DNA of 64,000 nucleotides from Bacillus bingmayongensis (GTDB taxonomy: Bacteria; Bacillota; Bacilli; Bacillales; Bacillaceae_G): the NCBI RefSeq assembly GCF_000299035.1, contig NZ_JH921518.1:966439-1030438 (forward strand), written 5' to 3'. Of this stretch, positions 19,146-28,696 are shown in pieces; the stretch's first letter is position 1; every line of letters starts with the position of its first letter. The position numbers and the translations under genes were made by a program. The notes under the pieces were generated by a model that saw only the letters and a program-made list of their open reading frames with translations, was not told the DNA's origin and did no database searches.

Positions 19146-20239
19146 TATTTTAACGCCCCTTTTTCTAATATTTTCTTATTGATCTCATGACTCATATAAA
19201 AATACTCACTTGCCTTCTGATATACTTCATCATGATGAAATTGAATTGCTAGCTTTGCAGCATATTCTTGAATGCATTCCCATAAACCTTCTTCCTCAAA
19301 GTACGCTATCCCTTCTTGAAAGTCTTTTTCTAATTCTGAAGCAGAAACTTTTTGATTTAAAAGTTTTAGCATCTTAAAACGATGTTGATATTCAATGTTA
19401 TTTACTTCCTCACAGATTTTTTCACCTCTTGCAATAAGCTCTGCTGCAATCTTGTTTTCTCCTAATTCACTTCGCTCTCTCGCTTCTACAAAGATTGCTT
19501 TAAAATGCTTAGGAATTTTTTGAGATACTTCCGAAACATAACGAATTGCTAAACTTGGCATATTTTGTTTTGCATACATCAGACCCAAGTTATATCTAAT
19601 TCTTAAGGAGAATATCTCTTCATTTTGTTTGTTTAAAATATTGATTGCAGATGTATAATAAACTTCTGCTTGTTCATATTGCTTTAGATATAAATAAGAT
19701 GAAGCCAAAGCATTATCACATAACGCAATACCAATCTCATAACCTAAATGTTTAGAATATACCTCTTTTGCTTTTTCAGTATATTGTATACATTGCACAG
19801 CTTCTCCTACGTGATAATAAAATGATGCTAATCTATAATTAAATTCCGCTTGTTCTATCTCATCAGGGACATACTGCAATAGCCTTTGAGCCTTTTCATA
19901 GTATTCTCTTGCTTCATTATAATTCGTTGTTAATGTAGCATGTATTGCCTTAAAAAAGTGGTAGTAATAAGAAAGAATTTTCTCAGAAGGTTTGTTATAT
20001 GATTCAATAACATCAAAACTATTTTTTGTAATACTTAAACTATCAGTTAACACTGTATATCTAAAATCTAGTAAGGCGTAATATAACAATAAATTTTGAT
20101 CTTCTTCGACCTTAGCAATCTTCCCATCAATTTCTTCTTTTAAGCTTGTCGCTTTTTCTACATGTTGTTGCAACATTGACTGATACCAAGCGTCTAATGA
20201 ATGTTTAATTTGTTCTTTCGTTACTACATGTATACTCAT
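19145..20239 (-). CDS. Rap-family response-regulator phosphatase (TPR protein)
   Basis: Cytoplasmic Rap protein. Relatives dephosphorylate Spo0F or block response regulators such as ComA, and are switched off by the re-imported Phr peptide. The 364-residue length is typical. The N-terminal three-helix region (HSLDAWYQSMLQQHVEKA) is followed by tetratricopeptide-like repeats (YEKAQRLLQYVPDEIEQAEF, NALASSYLYLKQYEQAEVYY, RYNLGLMYAKQNMPSLAIRY). ATG 20239 follows AAGGAGGAATCGTT. The phr gene overlaps its stop. The target pathway, sporulation or another, is not determinable here. Confidence 0.88.
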   Translation of the reverse strand: MSIHVVTKEQIKHSLDAWYQSMLQQHVEKATSLKEEIDGKIAKVEEDQNLLLYYALLDFRYTVLTDSLSITKNSFDVIESYNKPSEKILSYYYHFFKAIHATLTTNYNEAREYYEKAQRLLQYVPDEIEQAEFNYRLASFYYHVGEAVQCIQYTEKAKEVYSKHLGYEIGIALCDNALASSYLYLKQYEQAEVYYTSAINILNKQNEEIFSLRIRYNLGLMYAKQNMPSLAIRYVSEVSQKIPKHFKAIFVEARERSELGENKIAAELIARGEKICEEVNNIEYQHRFKMLKLLNQKVSASELEKDFQEGIAYFEEEGLWECIQEYAAKLAIQFHHDEVYQKASEYFYMSHEINKKILEKGALK

Positions 20240-20444
20240 AACGATTCCTCCTTATTTCTACCTTTAATATTCTGAATAGTAATACAATTACACAAATTGT
20301 ATATCAAACCCCTCTTTTACGTTAATTGAAAAATAATTATCAGAATATTATTATGTTTAGACACAATTAAAAACCACCTCACAAGAGATGGCTTTCATAC
20401 CGCCTTCACAAAAACTGCATCAACCCTCAGTTTTGAAAATAACA

Positions 20445-20475
20445 AAGGCAAGTGATTTTAAACCACTTGCCTCAT
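20445..20475 (-). terminator. yhaM terminator
   Basis: GGCAAGTG / CACTTGCC with TTTGTTATTTTC following on the minus strand, 10 bases after the yhaM stop. Confidence 0.78.
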
Positions 20476-20484
20476 AAGATTTAT

Positions 20485-21447
<963 letters not shown>

Positions 21448-21470
21448 TTAAGTACTTTTAGTATAGCACA

Positions 21471-24398
21471 CTACACCTTATTTTCTTTATGCTCACGTGT
21501 TAATTTTATAATCTGTTTTTCCGCAAAGAATGATAATAGATGAGCATGACATGTAAAGAAAATCACTTGTCTATCCTTCGCAATTTCTTTTATTAACTGG
21601 ATTGTTCGTTCTGTTCTTAGTGCATCAAAATGCACAAAGCTGTCATCAATAATAAATGGATAATCATGTTCAAACGTCCGTGCTAGCGCAAACCTTAGTG
21701 ATAAATACAACTGCTCCGCTGTCGCCTGACTGAGCTCATGACTGTAAAAACGAATACCATCACTTCGTTCTACGATAAACGGCTCCGTTTCTGATGGTGA
21801 AAATATTTTACTATACTTTCCGCCTGTTAAGTATACAAAATACTCCTCGGCCTTTTGTAAAATGCGCGGCAGCTGTACTTCATGATAGTATTGCTTCGTT
21901 TTTGTTAACACCGTTTTTGCTGCTGCATATGCAGCCCATTTCTTCACTTGCTCACGTACTTGTGATTTTTTCATTTCCCATTCATGTAATAAATCACCGT
22001 ACGTACTGCCTGCTTCTAAGTTCGCAATCTCCACGCGGTGCTCCGCAATGCGCTCGGTCAATTTCTTCTCTTCTGAAAGGAAGTCTTGTATATGGAGCAC
22101 TTCTTGATTTAGGTTTTCTTCATATCCTTCCACTTGATAGTGTTCCACTAATGATAAGCTTGTTAAACGCTTTTCTAACATATCAATCTGTGGTGATAGC
22201 CGTTCTACTTGCTTCTCTGCCTCTTCACGTTTTTCCGCCCTCTTGCCCGCTTCTAAAAACGTTTCTTCATCAGTAGCTGCTGCCATGTTCCAGAGCGCAT
22301 CTCTTTCTAATGTGAGTTGCTCCACTTGATGCTGTAATAGTTCTCGTTCTTCTTTCCAATCAGCAAGTTTTCCTAAAAGCTGCTCCTCCTTTTGTCTTTT
22401 TTCTTTTTCCTTTTGAATACGATCACTAATCATATGAAGATGATCAAAATCTGTATTTTCCATAACGTTCTCTAGTTTATGTTCAAACTGCGAAATCATT
22501 TCATATAATATTCCTTTTCGCTCCATTTGTTTTCCTATTTCGCGATATAACTGCTGCATCTTTTCAATGCGTTCAAATGCCGGCAATACATGTGCATATG
22601 TATAAAAACTTGGGAAAGAATAACGCTCTTTATATGTATCTACTTGCTCTCCCGCATGAAACGTATCTCGTTCCCATTCTTCATATGCAGAAACACTTTT
22701 ATCATATGTTCTTTCAATTTGTTGTAACTTATAAGATTCTCGCTCAAATAATTTACGGATTTCTTCATCTTTCTCTAATTGATACCGAATGGACAGTGCC
22801 TCTTCATTTTGCCTTCCGCCCGCACTTTGCTGCAGCGAGAGCAGTTCTTCTTGTAAGCTATCTGAAGAAGTATCTTTATACAAAACAAGCGCAAGTACAA
22901 TTAGGACAAAGACGATAACACTTGTAAATAGCAACGCACGGTTATCTAAAAATACACTTGTCAGCAAAATCACTGTATTAATAGCTAACAAAAGAAAACA
23001 AATTGTCTGCCAGCGCTTTTTCTTTTCTTGCGCGGCTTTTGTTCTTTCTTCATATTTACGCTTAATTCGTTCTGCACCAGTACCTATAAAAACTGTATCT
23101 TGAAACGATTTTTCCTTTTCTACTAACGCCTGCCGCTCTTCATCCGATAACATTTGCTTTCGAATGTGCCTTATATTTTCTTCCTGTTCTTCTAGTTGCT
23201 CTTGAGCTACTTTAAACCGCTCATCCAGCTGCTCTTTCCGCTTATCTAATTCTCTCGTCTTTTGCACAGTTTGCGTTATCATTTCTTTTGCGGCAAGGCT
23301 TGTATCAAATGAAAGTACACTTTCCTTTTCAAAGGTGGTACCAATTTGTTGCTCGAGTTCTTCTATCTCTTCTTTCATATTTCCAATGCTTACTGTAATA
23401 TCACGCAATTCTTGGCGTGCATTTTCATATGACATATGCTGCATACGAAGTTCTTCTACATAGCTCTCTTTCTGCAAGAGCTCTTCTTGTACTTCCACCC
23501 CATCCACTTCTGATTGTACCATTTCCATCCTTTTCTGAATGGAATCCAATTGCACCCCGAGCGGCTCTAGTCTTGCTTTTATCGTTTCATAACGTTCTAC
23601 TCCTCGAACAGGAAACTGAGCCCCATGCTCTGCCAATACTTTTTCATATGCACGCTTTTCAATCACAAGAGGTTGTAATGCGGCCAATACTTCATAGTCT
23701 TGCTTACGTTTCTCTGCCATCTCTTTTTCATTCCGAATATGAGCAAGGCGCCCTTCACTTTCTTTTAACTGCCCCATTAGCTTTTCATACGTACCAATCT
23801 TCCCTTGCCACGCCCCAAGCTTTTCCTGGAGCTTCTTTATTTCTTGAAGTGACGCATTGATTTCTGGCTTACGACCGTTCGGTTTAAAACGTTGATCCAT
23901 TTCTTTTTCTAACTTTTTATCTAGCTGAAGCAATGCATCACTTCCAACTGCACTTGCTGAAAACAAATAATTCCCGATTTCCGCTTCACCAATATGATGA
24001 ATATTTTGCAAACCATGCATATCAAAAGAAAATACGGAGTCAAACAGGTTTTCATTCATCCCGCTCAGTAAGTCGTGCAATACCTCTTCACTGCCCGTTT
24101 TTCCATCTTCAAAATAAACCGTTACTTCCCCGGCAGCTGTTTTCGGCAGGCGCTCAATTTTGAGACGACCATATTTCTCCGTCATAACAGTCATCGTCCC
24201 GCCATATTTCCCGCCTTCTTTCGGTTCATAACGCCGCTGTCCCCTTGTTGGAAAACCGAATAAAATACTCTTCATAAATGAACGAATCGTTGATTTTCCG
24301 GCTTCATTTTCACCGTACAGCACCATCAGCATCGAAAGGTCCATTTCCACATTTTCTAATTTCCCATAACCGTAAATATGGAGTTTCTCAATTCTCAT
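21471..24398 (-). CDS. yhaN: SbcC/Rad50-like AAA ATPase YhaN with internal membrane hairpin
   Basis: A 975-residue SMC-like ATPase, probably the partner of the YhaO nuclease in DNA repair. The Walker A is LYGENEAGKSTIRSFM (residues about 28-43), the signature region is YSHELSQATAEQLYLSL, and the Walker B is FIIDDSFVHFD near the C-terminus. Long coiled coils fill the middle. Instead of a zinc hook, the mid region holds two hydrophobic helices (ICFLLLAINTVILLTSVFL and ALLFTSVIVFVLIVLALVLY), which would anchor the coiled-coil apex in the membrane. It overlaps yhaO by four bases (ATGA), so the pair is translationally coupled. Confidence 0.88.
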   Translation of the reverse strand: MRIEKLHIYGYGKLENVEMDLSMLMVLYGENEAGKSTIRSFMKSILFGFPTRGQRRYEPKEGGKYGGTMTVMTEKYGRLKIERLPKTAAGEVTVYFEDGKTGSEEVLHDLLSGMNENLFDSVFSFDMHGLQNIHHIGEAEIGNYLFSASAVGSDALLQLDKKLEKEMDQRFKPNGRKPEINASLQEIKKLQEKLGAWQGKIGTYEKLMGQLKESEGRLAHIRNEKEMAEKRKQDYEVLAALQPLVIEKRAYEKVLAEHGAQFPVRGVERYETIKARLEPLGVQLDSIQKRMEMVQSEVDGVEVQEELLQKESYVEELRMQHMSYENARQELRDITVSIGNMKEEIEELEQQIGTTFEKESVLSFDTSLAAKEMITQTVQKTRELDKRKEQLDERFKVAQEQLEEQEENIRHIRKQMLSDEERQALVEKEKSFQDTVFIGTGAERIKRKYEERTKAAQEKKKRWQTICFLLLAINTVILLTSVFLDNRALLFTSVIVFVLIVLALVLYKDTSSDSLQEELLSLQQSAGGRQNEEALSIRYQLEKDEEIRKLFERESYKLQQIERTYDKSVSAYEEWERDTFHAGEQVDTYKERYSFPSFYTYAHVLPAFERIEKMQQLYREIGKQMERKGILYEMISQFEHKLENVMENTDFDHLHMISDRIQKEKEKRQKEEQLLGKLADWKEERELLQHQVEQLTLERDALWNMAAATDEETFLEAGKRAEKREEAEKQVERLSPQIDMLEKRLTSLSLVEHYQVEGYEENLNQEVLHIQDFLSEEKKLTERIAEHRVEIANLEAGSTYGDLLHEWEMKKSQVREQVKKWAAYAAAKTVLTKTKQYYHEVQLPRILQKAEEYFVYLTGGKYSKIFSPSETEPFIVERSDGIRFYSHELSQATAEQLYLSLRFALARTFEHDYPFIIDDSFVHFDALRTERTIQLIKEIAKDRQVIFFTCHAHLLSFFAEKQIIKLTREHKENKV

Positions 24399-25636
24399 TT
24401 TTTATCCCTCTCTTGCTGGAATAATTGCTCTAATATAATATTTTCCGCTTCCTTTTGAATATCTGCTTTTTCCTCTTCTGAAAAAGACTCAATTACATTA
24501 CGCGCAACCGGAGATGTCCAAATCGTTCGCAGCACCGCATCCATATTCGTAAATGACTCTAGCTCTTGCAGTACACTACCAACAAAATGATTCTCCTCTT
24601 TTAACCTTTCAATTTCCGCAAACGAAACCGTCTCATTCTTCCACTTCATCACATACACAAAATCTCTTCGTTCTTCTCCCACTGCTAAAATATGAAAAAT
24701 CTCTTCCACTCGTTTTTCATCACGTAAATAAGGAGACAATGGCCCTTGTCCGGTAAACACAACTGTCAAAAGAGTGCCTTCCTCTTCCTTACGCCATTCA
24801 TTCAGCACTTCCGTACAAGCTGTCATAAGATCATCAACTGTTTGCAGTTCATCAATACTAATCTCCATCTCTCCCCAAACAACATCTGCCGTACTGAAAA
24901 AGGAACAATTCGTTCCTCGCTCTGTTATCTCAACAAGATACGCTCCCTTTTCACCTGTTTCCTTCCGGTGACGCCCTTGTATATTACCTGGATAAATGAT
25001 ATACGGCTCCTCTGCTAAAATCTCTCGCTTATGTATATGACCAAGAGCCCAGTAATCAAATCTTTTTTCTTTTAACTCACGAATTTGAAACGGCGCATAA
25101 CGATTATGTTCCGCATCGCCTTCCACACTCCCGTGCAGCATCCCAATATGAAAAGGCGCATCGCTCATTTTTTCATACTGCGCCGTCATATTATCCGTTA
25201 CTGCTTGCTGCAAGTAACTAAATCCATAAATAGAGGCAAGCAGTTCACCATCTTTATAAAACGACTTTTCTTCTACATATGGCTCTATAAACACATGGAC
25301 ATTCTCAGGAAACTCAATTGCCGCCCAGCTTCCGCCTAAATGATCATGGTTCCCATGAATAATATAAACAGGAATCTCATACTGCGAAAGGCGCTTCATC
25401 TGCTCTCTCACAAACACTTGGGCCCTGAGACTTCTCGTTTCCGCATCATATAAATCTCCTGCTAATAATACAAAATCAACGCGCTCTTGAATTGCTTTAT
25501 CGATAATACGCTCAAACGACTGAAACGTACTTTGCTTCATTCTTTCCCAAACAGATGACGGCACATTCATTTCCATTCCCTTAAACGGACTATCCAAATG
25601 TAAATCTGCCGCATGTATAAACTTCACTTGTTTCAC
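24395..25636 (-). CDS. yhaO: SbcD/Mre11-like metallophosphoesterase YhaO
   Basis: A predicted DNA exonuclease/phosphodiesterase of 413 residues. The metal-binding motifs are in order: AADLHLDSPF, LLAGDLYDAE, YIIHGNHDHLGG, GMLHGSV and WALGHIHKREIL. A C-terminal capping domain follows. It is the first gene of yhaONM and its stop overlaps the yhaN start, as in sbcDC-type pairs. The promoter must lie in 25637-25700, where a bcr1 tail fragment sits about 35 bases upstream of the start. Confidence 0.9.
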   Translation of the reverse strand: MKQVKFIHAADLHLDSPFKGMEMNVPSSVWERMKQSTFQSFERIIDKAIQERVDFVLLAGDLYDAETRSLRAQVFVREQMKRLSQYEIPVYIIHGNHDHLGGSWAAIEFPENVHVFIEPYVEEKSFYKDGELLASIYGFSYLQQAVTDNMTAQYEKMSDAPFHIGMLHGSVEGDAEHNRYAPFQIRELKEKRFDYWALGHIHKREILAEEPYIIYPGNIQGRHRKETGEKGAYLVEITERGTNCSFFSTADVVWGEMEISIDELQTVDDLMTACTEVLNEWRKEEEGTLLTVVFTGQGPLSPYLRDEKRVEEIFHILAVGEERRDFVYVMKWKNETVSFAEIERLKEENHFVGSVLQELESFTNMDAVLRTIWTSPVARNVIESFSEEEKADIQKEAENIILEQLFQQERDKK

Positions 25637-25663
25637 AAATAAACGATCCTTTCTTTATCCTAT

Positions 25664-25814
25664 AAAAGTTTCACTCTACCCCGCATTAACGGGCAATAAC
25701 CCCCACCAAAAATTAAGCAAAGGCTTAGAAGCTAGGTGGGAGAAACAGCCCGTAAAAGCCTGATTGGTTCAACTAATGGTCAGTAAAAAAACACTGACCA
25801 AAGTTTCACTTTAT
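25664..25814 (+). repeat. bcr1 repeat, preceded by a second bcr1 tail
   Basis: Main copy about 25676-25814: CCCCGCATTAACGGGCA..., the CCCCCACC..GGTGGG stem, CAGCCCGTAAAAGCCTGATT, the CAGT..ACTG stem and the terminal AAAGTTTCACTTTAT. Directly before it, ATAAAAGTTTCACTCTA (25664-25680) resembles the bcr1 tail, as if one copy had landed on the end of another. The repeat lies between the divergent yhaO and yhzD genes. Confidence 0.8.
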
Positions 25815-25910
25815 TTTAACATGCTATGTCATATATTTCTTTGCATATTCTATCGTTTTATGACAAAATAGTTATAAGATTCTGATTTTAATCTTTGGAG
25901 GGGAATTTTC

Positions 25911-26096
25911 ATGGGAGTATACGTTCTAACAGTCTTTGAAAAAGATGGTTCAAAAGCATTAGACGAATCATTCGAGGCGACAACAGAAGCAGAAGCGAAA
26001 TCAAAAGGAGAATCCATTTTACGAGAAAAAGGATTGTATGAGAAAACACATCGCTGCACATCTTCAGCAGGGAAGCTCATTTTATTCCAGCGCTAA
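25911..26096 (+). CDS. YhzD family small protein
   Basis: A 61-residue soluble protein, MGVYVLTVFEKDGSKALDES, with a KGLYEKTHRCTSSAGKLILF end, which I recognise as the YhzD-like family of bacilli. CTTTGGAGGGGAATTTTC gives a strong ribosome binding site. It has a short beta-alpha-beta pattern with no catalytic motif. It sits next to yhaO. Function unknown. Confidence 0.68.
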   Translation: MGVYVLTVFEKDGSKALDESFEATTEAEAKSKGESILREKGLYEKTHRCTSSAGKLILFQR

Positions 26097-26122
26097 AAAA
26101 AGAAGCGTCATCCGCTTCTTTT

Positions 26123-26482
26123 TCATTCTATATCTTCATCACACCACGTAAATACCACATCTAGAATCCGATTACCAATACGCACGCGCCTGTTCCACTC
26201 TCCAGTTTGAATTTGGCGCGTTAGCTCTTGTTTCATCTTTTCCGTCCAATCGTGAATGGTTCCATTCCCGTCGTACGGATACACGCTAGGAAACTCTTCC
26301 TGCAGAAGACTAAGGCTCTCTGCATCCAAATGAAAATGGAAATAGTAGTTCGCCGTAAGCGATGGCTCTTGCAATTGTAAAAACGGATCGTCAATTTGCT
26401 TTCTATTTCGGTAAAAAGTAAATATATTCACCTTTCCGCTCGTAATTTGGTCAATTTGAATTTCGTGCTTCTCTATAATCAC
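26123..26482 (-). CDS. Unknown 119-residue protein
   Basis: A soluble acidic protein (MIIEKHEIQIDQITSGKVNI at the start, RRVRIGNRILDVVFTWCDED at the end) with no membrane segment or catalytic motif that I recognise. The middle HFHLDAESLSLLQEEFPSVY suggests a helix-loop region. It converges with the YhzD-type gene across a short AAAGAAGCGTCATCCGCTTC hairpin (26098-26122). It is probably a conserved Bacillus hypothetical; I cannot name a family. Confidence 0.55.
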   Translation of the reverse strand: MIIEKHEIQIDQITSGKVNIFTFYRNRKQIDDPFLQLQEPSLTANYYFHFHLDAESLSLLQEEFPSVYPYDGNGTIHDWTEKMKQELTRQIQTGEWNRRVRIGNRILDVVFTWCDEDIE

Positions 26483-26639
26483 GTTCGCCCACCTCGTTAT
26501 ATACTATTTATAGTATATATGTCTTTTGCGCCGAAGTTAACCATTTTCACACGAAATTCATTTCCTTCAACCATTTCCCGTACCTCCAAGTAACAATCAG
26601 AACAAATAAACTACACCAAAAATGAAGGGGAGCGATTAC

Positions 26640-26780
26640 ATGTATTTCGGTAGCAAAGGTTGGTACGTAAAAGAATTAAAAAAATTAGGTATCCGTTCTT
26701 ATGAAGGTAGAAAACTAGAATCATATCGTACGCATGTGTTGGCTAGTTTACTTGAGAGAGTTCAGAGAGAGTCGGCTTAA
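26640..26780 (+). CDS. DUF2639 / YflJ-like small protein
   Basis: A 46-residue protein beginning MYFGSKGWYVKELKKLGIR and continuing GRKLESYRTHVLASLLE, the signature of the DUF2639 (YflJ) family of Bacillus micro-proteins. GAAGGGGAGCGATTAC lies upstream of the ATG, and a strong terminator follows at 26787, so this is an independent small transcript. Basic N-terminal half, helical C-terminal half. Function unknown. Confidence 0.8.
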   Translation: MYFGSKGWYVKELKKLGIRSYEGRKLESYRTHVLASLLERVQRESA

Positions 26781-26786
26781 TACAGG

Positions 26787-26820
26787 AAAGAAGCAACGTT
26801 TGTTTACGTTGCTTCTTTTT
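26787..26820 (+). terminator. Terminator of the DUF2639 gene
   Basis: AAAGAAGCAACGT / ACGTTGCTTCTTTTT, seven bases after the stop. Confidence 0.88.
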
Positions 26821-26863
26821 ATTTTACATTTCATCTACTACATACCAAATATGACTTTCGTAG

Positions 26864-27382
26864 TTAATGAACATGAATCATTATGCTCTCTTGATAAAAA
26901 CCATCCAATATCACTTGGGCTTTTATGATAGAATGATCTTTCAAATGATTACGTGTATGTATACAAAATTCCCCATTCTTATCAACCCTTTCGCTCCCAA
27001 TCAGCAGATTGTCACCTGTTAGTACAATTGTTGAATGAGGTTTTGCATGACCTGTTACACACGTATCACTACGTGTCACGGAATCTACCATTATTTTTGT
27101 ATCAATATAATCAACAGATTGAATACGCTTCTTTTCTGTTCCCTCTTCCATTCCCTGAAATGCTTGATTCCTATCAGCTTTTTCAGGACTAAAACTCAAA
27201 TTTTTTCGCCAACTAAACCTGTACAATGCGGCAATAACACTATTAGATGGAAGCATTCGTGTTATTCTTTCCTCCACTTCTCCAAACATTTTTGATTCAT
27301 TCAAACCAGTAACATATCCCTGATATAATGAAATGAATTTATAGCTATACACTCTATGAGTAAATAAAAAGAAAATACCCAT
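26864..27382 (-). CDS. Unknown protein with C-terminal Ig-like (adhesion-type) domain
   Basis: A 172-residue protein with an N-terminal hydrophobic stretch (residues 1-22), a linker, and a C-terminal beta-rich region (ITGHAKPHSTIVLT-like pattern: VTGHAKPHSTIVLTGDNLLI, SERVDKNGEFCIHT, KAQVILDGFYQESIM). This resembles the bacterial Ig-like repeats (Big_6) of surface proteins, each ending in a small beta-sandwich. The N-terminal part is not a clean signal peptide, so the gene may be a shortened version of a longer surface protein. It lies 16 bases after the CcdC-like gene, same strand. Confidence 0.5.
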   Translation of the reverse strand: MGIFFLFTHRVYSYKFISLYQGYVTGLNESKMFGEVEERITRMLPSNSVIAALYRFSWRKNLSFSPEKADRNQAFQGMEEGTEKKRIQSVDYIDTKIMVDSVTRSDTCVTGHAKPHSTIVLTGDNLLIGSERVDKNGEFCIHTRNHLKDHSIIKAQVILDGFYQESIMIHVH

Positions 27383-27398
27383 TGATTACTTTCATATA

Positions 27399-27839
27399 TT
27401 ATTGCTTGCTAGATACCTTACTAAAAATGTATACAATACAACTTTTTACTCCAGATGCAATAACAACGCTAACCAAAAGTAGCCATGTTACATTCACTAA
27501 AGATGGAATCTCTCCTTCAAATACATCCATAATAAGTATTTGACCGATTATTAAAATGATCCAAGAGATTACATACTGTCTCCTACTTTTGATATATACC
27601 ATTTCATCCTCATAATAGACTGCCATTATACTTCCTTGCCAAACGCCAATACCAAAAGCAAAGAGTGTCATCGCCAGCAGCTCAGCTTGTAAATCCCAGG
27701 TCATAGGATGCGGCATTGTGTATATGATTATCCCTGCAACAATTAGGAAAATGAAAATATCCATCCATTTCATTTTTCGAGGCTTAATTTGACTCCAAAC
27801 AAAGAAAATCACTGTAGAAATGAAAAACAAAGTTATCAT
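27399..27839 (-). CDS. CcdC-like membrane protein (DUF1453)
   Basis: A 146-residue polytopic membrane protein with four or five hydrophobic helices (MITLFFISTVIFFVW, MDIFIFLIVAGIIIYT, LLAMTLFAFGIGVWQGSIMA, VISWIILIIGQILIM, VTWLLLVSVVIASGVKS). The pattern QIKPRKMKW after helix 1 and GVWQGSIMAVYYEDEMVYIK, followed by SRRQYVISWIILI, fits the CcdC/DUF1453 family. Despite the family name, no cytochrome c genes are nearby. Role unknown. Confidence 0.65.
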   Translation of the reverse strand: MITLFFISTVIFFVWSQIKPRKMKWMDIFIFLIVAGIIIYTMPHPMTWDLQAELLAMTLFAFGIGVWQGSIMAVYYEDEMVYIKSRRQYVISWIILIIGQILIMDVFEGEIPSLVNVTWLLLVSVVIASGVKSCIVYIFSKVSSKQ

Positions 27840-27989
27840 TATAATGATTCTATTTCCTTTCTCTATTAGATGATTCTGTATATCTAATAAGATTGAATTG
27901 TTTCAATCTTTCTTGACTCTTACTTTTAAAATAAAAATGATAAAACATGTAACTTTCCGATACTTTCTGAGCATAGCATAAAGAAGAAA

Positions 27990-28030
27990 TAAAAAAACCG
28001 TACAAAAGGGCAAGCCTACAATGTACGATT
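27990..28030 (-). terminator. Terminator of the two-component system
   Basis: On the minus strand CGTACA..TGTACG is followed by GTTTTTTTATT, about 25 bases after the response-regulator stop. Confidence 0.7.
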
Positions 28031-28051
28031 GGGCATATATAATATATTGTT

Positions 28052-28696
28052 CTAAAGATAGATTAACTTCTTTTCAATAGATACAGCTACCGCTTCTGAT
28101 CGTGAATTAACGCCTAGTTTATTATATATATTAGTTAAATACGCTTTTACTGTTCGTTCTGCTACCCCCATATCAAATGCAATTTCTTTGTTCTTATATC
28201 CCCGTGCAATCGCTTTTAGAACAAAAAGTTCTTTTTCTGTCAAATTAGGCTTTTCAAAAGTATTCTTATTTACCTGTTTTCTTTTATAATTAACTATCTT
28301 TGCCATAACATCTGATTGTAATAAAGTCTCGCCCCTAATAGCCGCTTCCAATGTTCGAAACAAATTGTCACGGCCAGTATCTTTTAATAAGTATCCTTTT
28401 GCTCCTAATTCAATTCCCTTTATCATTAATTCGTCTTCATTATATGTAGTCAATATAATAATTGGAATATTAATCTGTTGTTTCTTTAAATGTTCAATTG
28501 TATCTAAACCATTCATTTTGGGCATATTTAAGTCCATTAAAATAATATCTGGTTTCTTTTCCTCGATTAAACAAAGAGCTTCTTCTCCATTTTCAGCCTC
28601 ACCTATTATTTGAAATGAATCACTCGTTTCCATTATTAATTTTAGACCTTCTCTTACAACGAAATGATCATCAACAATTAATACATTATACTTCAT
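28052..28696 (-). CDS. LuxR/NarL-family response regulator
   Basis: A 214-residue DNA-binding response regulator. The receiver domain (about 1-120) has the acidic pocket LIVDDHFVVREG, the phospho-acceptor Asp in PDIILMDLNMPKMNG and the conserved Lys in GYLLKDTGRD. The LuxR-type helix-turn-helix is at about 145-210 (LTEKELFVLKAIARGYKNKE, GVAERTVKAYLTNIYNKLGV). It overlaps the kinase gene by 11 bases, so the pair is coupled. The target genes are not evident. Confidence 0.9.
   Translation of the reverse strand: MKYNVLIVDDHFVVREGLKLIMETSDSFQIIGEAENGEEALCLIEEKKPDIILMDLNMPKMNGLDTIEHLKKQQINIPIIILTTYNEDELMIKGIELGAKGYLLKDTGRDNLFRTLEAAIRGETLLQSDVMAKIVNYKRKQVNKNTFEKPNLTEKELFVLKAIARGYKNKEIAFDMGVAERTVKAYLTNIYNKLGVNSRSEAVAVSIEKKLIYL

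Noticed and set aside
22577-23860. Several plus-strand ORFs of 100-150 codons
   Set aside because: All are opposite the well-supported yhaN gene; their His/Leu-rich translations are typical antisense shadows.
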